Source of the DNA: Palaeococcus ferrophilus DSM 13482
Lineage (GTDB): Archaea > Methanobacteriota_B > Thermococci > Thermococcales > Thermococcaceae
DNA: 64,000 nucleotides
Direction of reading: 5' to 3'
NCBI RefSeq assembly: GCF_000966265.1
Contig: NZ_LANF01000013.1
Location: 84,244-148,243, forward strand
The notes under the pieces are model-generated. The model was given only the letters and a program-made list of their open reading frames with translations, was not told the DNA's origin and made no database searches. Shown one piece after another: positions 27,057 to 35,818 of this stretch. A program made the translations under genes and the position numbers. Each line of letters opens with the position of its first letter. Within the stretch, counting starts at the first letter, position 1.

Positions 27057-27244
27057 ACATGCACCCCCTTGTTAAGTGCATTCATGTATCTTTTGAGGTG
27101 GCACTACCACGAATAATGCATTACTGTACTTTAACAATAAACCTATGAACGCTACATACTTTTAACGTTTGTGGGGGAAAGTGGGTGAATTTAAATTCCA
27201 CCTTTTATGGTATCAACTTATCTCTTGAAAAACTGGGAGGTACA

Positions 27245-27252
27245 TTTTTATA
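27245..27252 (+). promoter_or_regulatory. TATA box of the interrupted C/D sRNA gene
   Basis: TTTTTATA, about 25 nt upstream of 27274, where the box C copy begins. In the uninterrupted chromosome this would start transcription at the 5' end of the guide RNA now located at 44160. With the element integrated, the same promoter instead faces the catalytic integrase gene at 27278. Position and spacing are read from sequence; activity is inferred. Confidence 0.6.
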
Positions 27253-27273
27253 GTGTCCGGGCCTAGGGGGATG

Positions 27274-27288
27274 TGGGATGATGAGTCT
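27274..27288 (+). repeat. attL core, 15-bp direct repeat
   Basis: TGGGATGATGAGTCT, identical to 44159-44173. It contains the box C ATGATGA and the first four guide bases of the C/D sRNA gene that is complete at the other end. It also provides the ATG that opens the catalytic integrase frame. The match breaks at 27273 and 27289. Confidence 0.85.
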
Positions 27289-29422
27289 AGATAGTAAAAT
27301 AACTTCTATTGTCTATTCTAATGTGAAACCTCACCTACCTGAGTTGCACTCTGATTGGAGTTTAACCCAAGATGTATCACCATCCAATTTGTTTACATAT
27401 AGTGCCAATATTAGTGAAAAATCAAAACAAAATACAATTAAGACTTATAAAGGTAATAACATCAAAGGCAAATTTTATAAAAACTGGATGCACAGGTTGG
27501 AAATGATAATGGAGGGGTATATGATGTCAATGGGTAATGGTAAAATAATGTCCCAGTACACAATGTGTTATCTCCAAGAAGTACTAAGCTGGGCTAGGGT
27601 TGAGTTCATGAGAGTATTCAGTGCTCTTGTTCAGGATTTAGCCACCTTGCTTAACATAGACCAATCAACAGTAGGGGAAGCACTTGAAGAGGTAATTGAC
27701 TCACTGGTTGAAAGGAAGACCATACTTTTCACCAAACAACTTACCAAAGCAGTGGCAAAGCATTCAGGAGTGTATCAAATCAAAATACATGAGGGAGAAA
27801 TCAAGGACATCTTGTGGGCTTACAATAAACTTAGAGAGCTGGGCTTAACCTCTGAAGGCTTTAAAATCAAAGTGTACATTGACACTTTAATTGGCATTAA
27901 CAAAAGGTTAAAAGTTGAACTTAAGCTGAAAAGGAAAGAAGGGCAGTACTACATCTTCAAGGTTCCAACAGAAGATGCTGAGAAACTTGAAAGTAAGTTT
28001 GTAGATATCCTAGTGGTACTTGATAATAAAACCTCACAACTGATTCTCAAAGCTACTGAAGATGCTGAGAATATTATTGACAGTGTAAGAGAAATCATTG
28101 AATCAAGGAGGTTCATACCTTCAATTTCCTCATGGCCAGCACCTCCTTGTTTTTCAGACTTACAACATCCAGTTTCCCAAACAGGCCTAGGGCATCAAAA
28201 TCTCTCTCAGAAGGATGTGGTAAAATCAGAGGGTAACATAGTCCAAAATCCTGTAGGACAGGATGCTAAAGAAAGTAAGAAGATACTCAAAAGAAGCAAG
28301 CTTTATGATGTGCTGGAAGGGGGTGTAGTCTTCATTAAGGTCAAGGATGCCCTTGAGGAATTCAAAAAATGGTCAATAAGGGACTTCAGGTATGAGATAT
28401 ATGAAAATGGGAAAACTAAAACAGTAACATACAATGATTGGGATGAATTTGTTAATGACAGAAACATGCCACCAGTCATTGAAAAAAGCAAGAGGAACAT
28501 TCTCCAGAGGATAAGATATGTGGAGGTCTTCTTGGAGCACACTCAGGGTGTTATCACTGAGGAGACTATAGAGGAGTTCTTTGATTGGTTACAGTATAAG
28601 AAACCAATAACTAATGGGAAAACTGTGAGAAGCGGTGTAAGCAAAGACACATTCAACAAGTACAAGAGCCATATTAAGAAGTTCTTTGAATTCTTAAAAC
28701 TCAGACACTACCAGGGTTATGTGGCCCAGGTGAACTATACTGTAAAAACAAGAAAGACTAATAGGGTTAAAGTTGTAGATGAAAATGACATTAAAAACTT
28801 GATTAGATACATTAGAAGCTCAAACAAATTTAGTCAGGAAGAAAAAGATGAGTTGGTAGGGTTGATTCTTCTGGAAGCAACTACAGGGCTAAGGACAAGT
28901 GAAGCACTTAGGTTAAAAGTTGGTGACATTGATTTTGGAAACAGGATTGTCTTGGTGAGGTCTGAGATTACAAAGAAGAACTATAGCAGAATAGTCTATA
29001 TTACTAAGGAGGTAGCAAACTACCTCAAGGACACAGTGGTTGGGAAGTACAATAAAGGTTCAAATGATTACCTGTTCAGTCCAAATATATCAGGATTTAA
29101 GGAATCAAGCAAGGGTAGGGTCACACAGAGACTTAAAAGAGCAGGTATTGCCTTCAATATGAAATCCCTTAGAAAGTTCTATGTTACAATGACTAGAAAT
29201 CCCCCCAAAGAGGCCCTGGAGCTTCTTAGAACTAACAAGGCCCTAGACAGTTTGGAGTTCCTAACAGCTGGTCACAAGACTTTGGAAATTGTTGAAAGCC
29301 ATTATGACTACACAAAGACAAGTGTTGATGAAATACTCAAAAAGGCAAAACTCCTAGATAGGCTATTGGCCCAGAGAGATATTTATGATGTGGTTTTCAA
29401 CAACACAAGGCTCTTGGAATGA
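27278..29422 (+). CDS. Tyrosine integrase, catalytic part (Int-C) of a split integrase
   Basis: A 714-residue protein. The C-terminal third is a tyrosine recombinase: GLRTSEALRLKVGDI (first Arg, about residue 540), MKSLRKFY (second Arg box, Lys where many enzymes have His, as in SSV-type integrases), then AGHKTLEIVESHYDYTK with the nucleophilic Tyr near residue 677. Residues 430-510 form the SAM-like core-binding domain. The first 280 residues are an unrecognised alpha/beta region. Its ATG lies inside the att repeat. In the excised circle the frame continues upstream into the RHH-like piece at 43950, giving about 785 residues. As integrated it could be expressed from the stranded sRNA promoter. 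Confidence 0.88.
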   Translation: MMSLDSKITSIVYSNVKPHLPELHSDWSLTQDVSPSNLFTYSANISEKSKQNTIKTYKGNNIKGKFYKNWMHRLEMIMEGYMMSMGNGKIMSQYTMCYLQEVLSWARVEFMRVFSALVQDLATLLNIDQSTVGEALEEVIDSLVERKTILFTKQLTKAVAKHSGVYQIKIHEGEIKDILWAYNKLRELGLTSEGFKIKVYIDTLIGINKRLKVELKLKRKEGQYYIFKVPTEDAEKLESKFVDILVVLDNKTSQLILKATEDAENIIDSVREIIESRRFIPSISSWPAPPCFSDLQHPVSQTGLGHQNLSQKDVVKSEGNIVQNPVGQDAKESKKILKRSKLYDVLEGGVVFIKVKDALEEFKKWSIRDFRYEIYENGKTKTVTYNDWDEFVNDRNMPPVIEKSKRNILQRIRYVEVFLEHTQGVITEETIEEFFDWLQYKKPITNGKTVRSGVSKDTFNKYKSHIKKFFEFLKLRHYQGYVAQVNYTVKTRKTNRVKVVDENDIKNLIRYIRSSNKFSQEEKDELVGLILLEATTGLRTSEALRLKVGDIDFGNRIVLVRSEITKKNYSRIVYITKEVANYLKDTVVGKYNKGSNDYLFSPNISGFKESSKGRVTQRLKRAGIAFNMKSLRKFYVTMTRNPPKEALELLRTNKALDSLEFLTAGHKTLEIVESHYDYTKTSVDEILKKAKLLDRLLAQRDIYDVVFNNTRLLE

Positions 29423-29448
29423 AATATATTCTGCTTTATAATTTTTCA

Positions 29449-29460
29449 TGCCTTAAGTCA
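29449..29460 (+). promoter_or_regulatory. Element motif TGCCTTAAGTCA upstream of mcm
   Basis: One of three copies of TGCCYTAAGTCA placed 20-31 nt upstream of element genes in the direction of transcription (the others are at 32693-32705 and 33074-33086 on the minus strand). An AT-rich TATA-like stretch (TTAATATATAA) follows at 29470-29480. It may be an upstream promoter element or operator shared by the replication and regulatory genes. Confidence 0.5.
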
Positions 29461-29480
29461 AATTTTTGTTTAATATATAA

Positions 29481-32051
29481 ATGGGATTAATAATGGTGTG
29501 GGACAAGCAAGATGAGAAAGGAGAACATGCCCCTGAGGAGTACCCTGCTAAAATCATTGGGGGGAATATTCCCCCAGCCCCCCTAGCTGAGGGGAAGAGT
29601 AATAATCCACTCACATATTCCCCCCAGGGAAAGGGGAATTGGGGAGGCCAGTATTCACTAAGGGGGAACTTCCTTAAGGATATGGATTCTTTGAAAAAAG
29701 CAATACACAGGGTTGTGCATGTTAGTAAGCAATATGAAATAGTCCCTCTTTTGGTGCTTTTCCTGCATCCAAACATCAGTAGAGATACTCTCACAGAATT
29801 ATCAGTAAAGTTGAATCAAGAATTAGGGCTGAACTACAGGTTCAAATCAATCCAAAATGGCATATCTTCAGTGCTCAAAAGAGAGGATATTATATTAACT
29901 TACAGGGTGAATGGAGTTAATTACTATTCTTTAAACAGTACTATAGAAAATAAAATCATAAAAGAATACTCAGAGATAGTATCCGGTGTGAATGATAGTA
30001 GGGAGATAGAGGAAATAACTCCTGAGAAGTTAGTGCCAGAAGCTGAAAGTTTTCTCATGGGAGTCTACAAAGATGAAATCATCAAGCTACTAACAGAAGA
30101 CCCATCAAAAGTGTTGACAGTGAAGTATGAGAAAGTATTAGCATTTTCAGACAAACTTGCAAGGTTAGTAAAGTACAGAACAAAAGAGGCTATGGAAATA
30201 ACTTTTGCTAAGGCACTAGAAAAAGTAATCCAAGAGCTGAGTGGTGACTTATCAGATGAGAGTTCTCATGGCCTAAAAGTAACATTCACTTCTGAAGTGA
30301 CACATAGAAGGTTGATAGATATAGATGTAAGTAGGGACCTGAACACCCTAATTACAGTAGAGGCAAAGATAATGGCACTGAGTAGGCCATTGATATTTTA
30401 CCCAGAATTGGTTTTTGTGTGTAGGGATTGTGGAAATGAAATAATTAGACTCCAGGATTTTCTAGTTCCAAGGATTGGGGAAAACAAATGCAGTGCATGT
30501 GGTTCAAAGAATCTCTTCATTGACACTTACAAGAGCAAAGGAAAGGAACTTCTGGTATTTACCCTTCAAGACCTTCTAGAGAACTTGGAGAGTAATGAGC
30601 AGCCTCAGGATTTTCAAGCTTTTACAACACTCAACACCAAGAAGTTGCTTTCTCTTATGGGGCAGAAGGTCAAGGTAACTGGCATTGTCAGGACAAAAAT
30701 CCAGCTTGAATCTGAAAGAGCCACCACTAGTGAGGTTGTCCTTGAAGTCATTAATGTTCAGGAGACAGAACAAAGAGCCTCATCAAGGCTAACTAAAGAG
30801 GATATTGAAAGAATCCTTAATTTTAAAGAGAAATATTCAGAGAAAGAGATAATAGATGTTTTAATTGATAGTATTGCCCCCAGTATCTATGCTAACAAAA
30901 AAGATACCCCAGAGCTGTGGGCTATTAAAAAATCAGCTCTACTTGCACTTGTCTCCCCAAAGAAGCTTGTTAATGGTAACCTAAGAAAATGGATTAATAT
31001 CCTTGTTATTGGTGACAAAGGAACAGGTAAATCTAGGATTCTAGAGGACTTAAAGAGAATTTTCCATCTAGAACTTGTCACTGGGGGAGGTAGTACAAAC
31101 CAGGTAGGTCTTATTGGGATGGCAAAATATGATGACATGACAAAAAGATGGGTGTATAGGGCAGGAGCTTTGGCAAGGGCAAATGGCACAGTGCTCTTAA
31201 TTGATGAATTTGACAAATTAAAAGAAGATGATTATAAGGCTCTCCATAATGCTATGAGTGTTGGTTATTACATTTTCAACAAGGCTGACTTGAACTTAGA
31301 AATCATGTCCAGAGAGTCAATAGTGGCAATGGCTAATCCATTAAAAGGAGTAATCTCAAATCAGAAATCACTCTTTGAGCAGGTTGCCTTCAGCACAACA
31401 TTACTAGACAGGTTTGACATCATAATTGGCCTCAGAACATATGAATCAAAGGAAGTTGTGGATAAGATTGATGAGAAAATCTGGGAAGCATCACAGGGGT
31501 TAATCAAAAGGCAAGTTGATGATAGATTATTAGTAAAGTACATCACATATGCTCAAAAGATTGTCCCCACTTGGGAGGACACAGCAAAGCAGAAGCTCTC
31601 TGATTTTGTAAAAGAACTGAGAAAATACCTTAAAGAGAATGGAACCTTTAACTATTCCCATAGGCTACAGATGAGCATGATAAATATTTCAGAAGCTATT
31701 GCCAAATTGAAGCTAAAAGAGAGAGTTACTGTAGAGGATGTCCATGAAGCAATTGCGCTAATAAAAATTGCAGTAAAAAGTTGGGGAGAGGATATTGACT
31801 TTTCACTACTGAGTGAATTATCCTATGAGTTTACAGGGGAACAGAGAAGAATGCTTGATGCAGTTGAAGAAACTCTTGAAGACCTCAGAAACTACTATCC
31901 AAATGGAGTCCCTAGAGATGAGTTGGTGAGTGTCCTTGAGAAAAAGTTGGGTTCAAAAGATGCCGTGAGAAAGGCACTTACCCTTGCAACAAAAGTTAAC
32001 CTAATTACAAAGATTTCAGGGGAAAGTTATATTCTCACAAGGGACACTTGA
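29481..32051 (+). CDS. MCM-like replicative helicase of the element
   Basis: An 856-residue AAA+ helicase. The zinc finger CRDCGNEIIRLQ... CSACGSKNLF lies near residue 315. Walker A VIGDKGTGKSRIL (about 509-521), Walker B TVLLIDEFDKL (about 571), sensor 1 MANP and the Arg-finger region LLDRFDIIIGL (about 641) define the MCM core, and a winged-helix-like end closes it. The first 200 residues, with a Pro/Gly-rich start, are unlike chromosomal MCM. It would unwind element DNA during replication. The TATA-like box almost abuts ATG 29481, so translation may begin at ATG 29493. The sequence is strongly CpG-poor like its neighbours. Confidence 0.88.
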   Translation: MGLIMVWDKQDEKGEHAPEEYPAKIIGGNIPPAPLAEGKSNNPLTYSPQGKGNWGGQYSLRGNFLKDMDSLKKAIHRVVHVSKQYEIVPLLVLFLHPNISRDTLTELSVKLNQELGLNYRFKSIQNGISSVLKREDIILTYRVNGVNYYSLNSTIENKIIKEYSEIVSGVNDSREIEEITPEKLVPEAESFLMGVYKDEIIKLLTEDPSKVLTVKYEKVLAFSDKLARLVKYRTKEAMEITFAKALEKVIQELSGDLSDESSHGLKVTFTSEVTHRRLIDIDVSRDLNTLITVEAKIMALSRPLIFYPELVFVCRDCGNEIIRLQDFLVPRIGENKCSACGSKNLFIDTYKSKGKELLVFTLQDLLENLESNEQPQDFQAFTTLNTKKLLSLMGQKVKVTGIVRTKIQLESERATTSEVVLEVINVQETEQRASSRLTKEDIERILNFKEKYSEKEIIDVLIDSIAPSIYANKKDTPELWAIKKSALLALVSPKKLVNGNLRKWINILVIGDKGTGKSRILEDLKRIFHLELVTGGGSTNQVGLIGMAKYDDMTKRWVYRAGALARANGTVLLIDEFDKLKEDDYKALHNAMSVGYYIFNKADLNLEIMSRESIVAMANPLKGVISNQKSLFEQVAFSTTLLDRFDIIIGLRTYESKEVVDKIDEKIWEASQGLIKRQVDDRLLVKYITYAQKIVPTWEDTAKQKLSDFVKELRKYLKENGTFNYSHRLQMSMINISEAIAKLKLKERVTVEDVHEAIALIKIAVKSWGEDIDFSLLSELSYEFTGEQRRMLDAVEETLEDLRNYYPNGVPRDELVSVLEKKLGSKDAVRKALTLATKVNLITKISGESYILTRDT

Positions 32052-32088
32052 GTTTAAAACTCCACAAATCCCTTTATTGATGTTTTGA

Positions 32089-32664
32089 CTATTGGTCTTT
32101 TGAGGCCTGTTCCATAAACTCATCTTGGGGAAAGAGGTGTAATATAAACTTGGTTTTTCTCTTGAAATATTCACCTTCAATATCACTCTTGTCCAAGAGC
32201 TCTGTTAATAATTCAAGCTGCTTTTCCACTCCTTTTATTGTTCCTAGAGCATCTTCCTTGTTTCCTTGTGGAATCAAAAGAAGCAGCTTTAGTTTTAGAG
32301 AATGTAGAATTTTGTGAACCCATGAGCATATTGGTTGTGGAACTCCTGAAAAATCCCATTCTTCCTCAACACTCCATATTTCCCATTTATCTCCAAATTT
32401 CCTGCTTTTGTTGTGTTCTCTAACTATGAGAATCTTTGGTTCCTTGCAGTTTGTGTATACAGTAAACTGAAGCCTCTCCTTATGAGTATGGTCTAATGTA
32501 TCTCTCCCAAGCCTTAGATAACAAATACTCATATTCTTTGGCACTGATACATCATACTGATTAGTTCCATCTCCAATTAGGATTAATCTCAAGTTAGCAG
32601 GTTCATCCTCAATTACAATATTTGCATAGTCATCTAGAATTACAAAATCTGAATTCTTGACCAT
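32089..32664 (-). CDS. Unrecognised element protein, 191 residues
   Basis: Leftward gene convergent with mcm. The product begins MVKNSDFVILDDYANIVIEDEP and appears alpha/beta in its first 110 residues, then helical (SWVHKILHSLKLKLLLLIP..., KGVEKQLELLTELLDKSD), with no membrane segment or clear catalytic motif. I do not recognise it. GGTGATGAC lies just before ATG 32664, and the TGCCCTAAGTCAT motif is 28 nt upstream of the start, so it is probably controlled together with the next leftward gene and mcm. Confidence 0.65.
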   Translation of the reverse strand: MVKNSDFVILDDYANIVIEDEPANLRLILIGDGTNQYDVSVPKNMSICYLRLGRDTLDHTHKERLQFTVYTNCKEPKILIVREHNKSRKFGDKWEIWSVEEEWDFSGVPQPICSWVHKILHSLKLKLLLLIPQGNKEDALGTIKGVEKQLELLTELLDKSDIEGEYFKRKTKFILHLFPQDEFMEQASKDQ

Positions 32665-32692
32665 GTCATCACCATTAAGATAATGGGAAATT

Positions 32693-32705
32693 ATGACTTA
32701 GGGCA
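32693..32705 (-). promoter_or_regulatory. Element motif TGCCCTAAGTCAT (minus strand)
   Basis: Read on the minus strand, this 13-mer is identical to the copy at 33074-33086 and lies 28 nt before ATG 32664. Shared position relative to two start codons points to a common promoter or operator. Confidence 0.55.
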
Positions 32706-32706
32706 G

Positions 32707-33042
32707 TTACACTTTTTGCTCTATATTTCTCAAATAGAATGCCACAGCACTGTCTATCCACATGCTCATGCTGAGGTCAAGTTTTTCTGCCCATGTTTTT
32801 ATTCTTTTATGATTCACCTCACTTACTGAAAAAGTTCTTAGTGTTGTAATGTCCCCAGCCATGAAGTCAACATACCATTGTAAAAACTTCTTGAATTTGT
32901 CTATGTGGTTTATTGAAAAGTTCAAAGCTTTAATAATCACTTTGACCATTGGGATGCTACTTCTCTCAGAGTACTCCTTTAGAGACTTGTATGTTTCAAC
33001 ATACATGAGAACATTCAATTTTTTGTAACCCTCCTTTCCCAT
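32707..33042 (-). CDS. Tandem ribbon-helix-helix-like regulator
   Basis: A 111-residue protein with two similar halves: KKLNVLMYVETYKSLKEYSERSS followed by a helix, and LRTFSVSEVNHKRIKTWAEKLDLSM followed by a helix. Each looks like a beta strand plus two helices of the ribbon-helix-helix fold, so one chain could act as a pseudo-dimer binding DNA. It is transcribed divergently from the defence operon at 33209, and its own upstream region carries the element motif, so it is a good candidate for the regulator of both. Inference from pattern only; no partner toxin is seen. Confidence 0.6.
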   Translation of the reverse strand: MGKEGYKKLNVLMYVETYKSLKEYSERSSIPMVKVIIKALNFSINHIDKFKKFLQWYVDFMAGDITTLRTFSVSEVNHKRIKTWAEKLDLSMSMWIDSAVAFYLRNIEQKV

Positions 33043-33073
33043 GATGTCACCACCATTAATTAATAGAACACTA

Positions 33074-33086
33074 ATGACTTAGGGCA
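33074..33086 (-). promoter_or_regulatory. Element motif TGCCCTAAGTCAT between divergent promoters
   Basis: Second minus-strand copy, 31 nt before ATG 33042. A degenerate copy in the opposite direction (TGCCTTATTGCAGTCAT, 33105-33121) faces the rightward defence operon, so the pair forms a gapped inverted arrangement in the divergent promoter region 33043-33208. Confidence 0.5.
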
Positions 33087-33208
33087 TCAGAAAAGGTTAT
33101 TTACTGCCTTATTGCAGTCATTGTGGTGGTGGGGTATAATGGACAAGGAAGTCCCTTTAACTACCTTTATCAAAAAAATCTAATTCCAAAAAATCAGATG
33201 AAACTAAA

Positions 33209-34759
33209 ATGGAAAAAAGAATTAATAAAGTAGCAGACTTGATAGATAAAGAGCAATTAAAAACTTGGCTTTGGGATGCAGCAAATATCCTAAGGAACAG
33301 AGTTGATTACATGCCATACATACTAACCCTCTTATTCTACAAGAGATTATCAGATGTATATGAAGATGAGTATAAGGAGGTTTATGAGAGGGTCTTTAAT
33401 CAGATGAAAGAAAAACTTGGAGATGAGAAAGCTAAGAAGATTGCTGAGATTGAAGCTAAGAAAAAGAGTTGGCATAAGTATCAGATACCAGAAGATTGCC
33501 TTTGGGAGAGAGTCAAGAACACTCCTGTAAACATTGGGGAGAAACTAAATGAAGTCCTCATGAAGATTGAAGAACATAATGAGAGCCTAAGGGGGCTTTT
33601 GACTAGAGTAGACTTTAATAGAAAGGATGTTCTCCCAGACCAGAAGTTAAAGCAACTAATTGACCACTTTGATAGATATAGAATTGGAAAAAATGTCAGC
33701 CCTGACCTCCTTGGAGAGGCTTATGAGTATCTTGTTGAGCAGTTTGCTCTTACAAGTGGGAAGAAGGGTGGAGAATTTTTCACCCCCAAAGAGGTTGTGA
33801 AAGTTCTTGTCAGAATCCTTGACCCTAAGGATTATGAAGAGGTTTATGACCCAGCATGTGGAACTGGTGGTATGTTGATAACTGCATACTACCACATAAA
33901 AGAGAATGGTGGTGACCTAAAGAAGACCAAATTCTATGGACAGGAACTCAATGACATGACCTATGTGATAGCCAGAGTTAACATGGTGGTTCATGACATT
34001 AAGAATGCTGACATAAGGCAAGGTGATACTTTCCTCAGTCCCCATTTCACAGAGGGTGGAAGGCTAAAGAAATTTGATGTGGTTCTTGCAAACCCCCCTT
34101 GGAATGACAAGAATCTGAAAGGCCTTGAAGAGAACATCAAGAGAGCTCCATTCAGTGGGGATAGATTTCCCTTTGGAATACCCCCCTTAGGAACCTCAGC
34201 TGACTGGCTGTGGATTCAGCATATGCTTGCAAGTGCAAGAGATGACACAGGGAGGGTAGGGGTAGTAATTGACAATGGTGCCCTCTTCAGAGGAGGGAAA
34301 GAGAAAGACATTAGGGCAAAGATTGTGGAAAAGGACTGGATAGATACTATAATTGCACTCCCTGAAAAGCTGTTTTATAATACAGGGGCTCCTGGTGTCC
34401 TGATAATATTCAGGAAGAACAAGCCTGATAATAGGAAGGGTAAGATACTTTTCATTAATGCCAGCCAGGACTATGAAGAAGGCAAGAGACAGAACAAACT
34501 TAGGCCTCAAGACATTGATAAGATTGTGGATGCATACAATGACTTCAAAAACATTGATGGTTATGCAAGAGTTGTCAGCTTGGAGGAAGTAAGGGAGAAT
34601 GACTACAACTTGAATGTCACCCTGTATGTGACACCCATAATTGAAAGGGATGAAGTTGATATAGGGGAAGTATGGAGTAAAATTGAAACTCTTGAAGATG
34701 AGAGGGGTTCCCTTAAGGCAAAGATAGAGGAGTACCTTAAGGAGCTCCAGGTGATTTGA
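33209..34759 (+). CDS. hsdM: Type I restriction-modification DNA methyltransferase subunit
   Basis: A 516-residue N6-adenine methyltransferase subunit. An N-terminal helical HsdM domain (LKTWLWDAANILRNRVD) is followed by GEFFTPKEVVKVLVRIL, the SAM motif VYDPACGTGGMLITA (about residues 214-228) and the catalytic NPPW (about residue 295). It modifies the target chosen by HsdS. First gene of an operon in which every following gene overlaps or nearly overlaps its predecessor. The region 33043-33208 upstream contains the divergent promoters. Confidence 0.95.
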   Translation: MEKRINKVADLIDKEQLKTWLWDAANILRNRVDYMPYILTLLFYKRLSDVYEDEYKEVYERVFNQMKEKLGDEKAKKIAEIEAKKKSWHKYQIPEDCLWERVKNTPVNIGEKLNEVLMKIEEHNESLRGLLTRVDFNRKDVLPDQKLKQLIDHFDRYRIGKNVSPDLLGEAYEYLVEQFALTSGKKGGEFFTPKEVVKVLVRILDPKDYEEVYDPACGTGGMLITAYYHIKENGGDLKKTKFYGQELNDMTYVIARVNMVVHDIKNADIRQGDTFLSPHFTEGGRLKKFDVVLANPPWNDKNLKGLEENIKRAPFSGDRFPFGIPPLGTSADWLWIQHMLASARDDTGRVGVVIDNGALFRGGKEKDIRAKIVEKDWIDTIIALPEKLFYNTGAPGVLIIFRKNKPDNRKGKILFINASQDYEEGKRQNKLRPQDIDKIVDAYNDFKNIDGYARVVSLEEVRENDYNLNVTLYVTPIIERDEVDIGEVWSKIETLEDERGSLKAKIEEYLKELQVI

Positions 34760-35226
34760 TGGAGATTTTGAATATCATTTTTTCCTTCATTAATTACCTT
34801 GCCTCTTTCATTGCATTCATAGTGTGGGGAATTATTGGGGCAGTCAGCTTTGTGGTGAGCTTGCTGTCCTCAAGGGCATTTATAACATACATCCCTCATC
34901 CAGTTGTAGAATTGATAGGCCCTCTAGCTATGTTGTGGGTGGGTGCTGAAGTTGAAGAGTATTACACTCCAAGGCCTGTGATATTCCTGAATGCTATTGC
35001 TATAAATCTGCATTTTCTGGCCCTGGGATGGGATTCCATGTGGGTCAGGCTCTACATGAACTTAGGTCTTATTTTTGGGGGGCTTGCATGGTGGTCTTAT
35101 GAAGAGGAGTTTAGCATGCATTCTACATTTTATGACTGGGCTAAATTGCTTTATGGTACTGGTACATGTGGCCTAGTGATACTTATGACATGGGTGTGGG
35201 AGCATTTATTTAGTGCAATACCCTAA
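34759..35226 (+). CDS. Unrecognised membrane protein in the defence operon
   Basis: About 155 residues with four or five hydrophobic helices (IIFSFINYLASFIAFIVWGI, VELIGPLAMLWVGAEV, PVIFLNAIAINLHFLAL, LYMNLGLIFGGLAWW, and a C-terminal helix). ATG 34759 overlaps the hsdM stop (TGATG) with GGTGA upstream, so it belongs to the operon. I do not recognise the family. It directly precedes a KwaA-like membrane protein and may be a further sensor or an effector of the same system. Confidence 0.75.
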   Translation: MEILNIIFSFINYLASFIAFIVWGIIGAVSFVVSLLSSRAFITYIPHPVVELIGPLAMLWVGAEVEEYYTPRPVIFLNAIAINLHFLALGWDSMWVRLYMNLGLIFGGLAWWSYEEEFSMHSTFYDWAKLLYGTGTCGLVILMTWVWEHLFSAIP

Positions 35227-35239
35227 AGGTGGTATTGAG

Positions 35240-35818
35240 ATGGAAGAGAAACCAACACTACTCACTAGGCTGTGGCTCTTCCTTAGCTCATACATCCCCC
35301 TATGGGTTATACTGCTAATTCAGACATATGATGGGCCAAAAGGATTTCACACAATATTTTTTGGTTTGCTCAGTATATTTTCACTGCTATCACTACTTCT
35401 CTTTTTAAGAGTGGCAAGACAGAAACTAAATGTTGGTAAGGGTGAGAGGATTTGTGATAACTTTATTGTGGTTGATGAATATCAAGATATGAATCATGTG
35501 TACTTTGAATACCTGGTTACTTATGTTGTCTCCATGATGTCCTTTATTCCAAAAGACCAGGGAATGAGAAATATTTTGACATTTCTGGTGTTCATGCTCA
35601 TGGTGTTTACTTTTTACCTTAGGGCAAACCTCATCTATGCCAACCCAGTGCTGGGTGCATTAGGGTATAATCTGTTCAGGGTAAAGAACAGGGAATCAGG
35701 TCATTGGGTATTATTAATAACCAGAAAAGATAAAATACTAATTGCAGATAAAACTAATCCAGAGAAAATTTGTGTGTCAAGTCTGTCAGGTAACATCTTC
35801 CTGGAGGTTGAAGACTGA
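35240..35818 (+). CDS. KwaA-like membrane protein (candidate Kiwa component)
   Basis: A 192-residue protein with four hydrophobic helices: LFLSSYIPLWVILLIQTY, TIFFGLLSIFSLLSLLLFLRV, YLVTYVVSMMSFI, and NILTFLVFMLMVFTFYLRANLIYANPVLGALGYNLFRV, then a soluble C-terminus. The arrangement of four helices, the NPVLxxxGYxxFxV segment and a following DUF4868-like gene is what I recall for KwaA, the membrane sensor of the Kiwa anti-phage system. ATG 35240 has AAAGGTGG upstream. The assignment rests on pattern memory and needs a profile search. Confidence 0.55.
   Translation: MEEKPTLLTRLWLFLSSYIPLWVILLIQTYDGPKGFHTIFFGLLSIFSLLSLLLFLRVARQKLNVGKGERICDNFIVVDEYQDMNHVYFEYLVTYVVSMMSFIPKDQGMRNILTFLVFMLMVFTFYLRANLIYANPVLGALGYNLFRVKNRESGHWVLLITRKDKILIADKTNPEKICVSSLSGNIFLEVED

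Noticed and set aside
27057..27290. tRNA gene as the integration target
   Set aside because: No tRNA-like cloverleaf or T-arm sequence is present at either repeat; the C/D box structure explains the target.
32041..33208. Toxin-antitoxin pair formed by the two leftward element genes
   Set aside because: The genes are separated by 42 bp with separate motif copies, and the 191-residue protein shows no nuclease or kinase motif.
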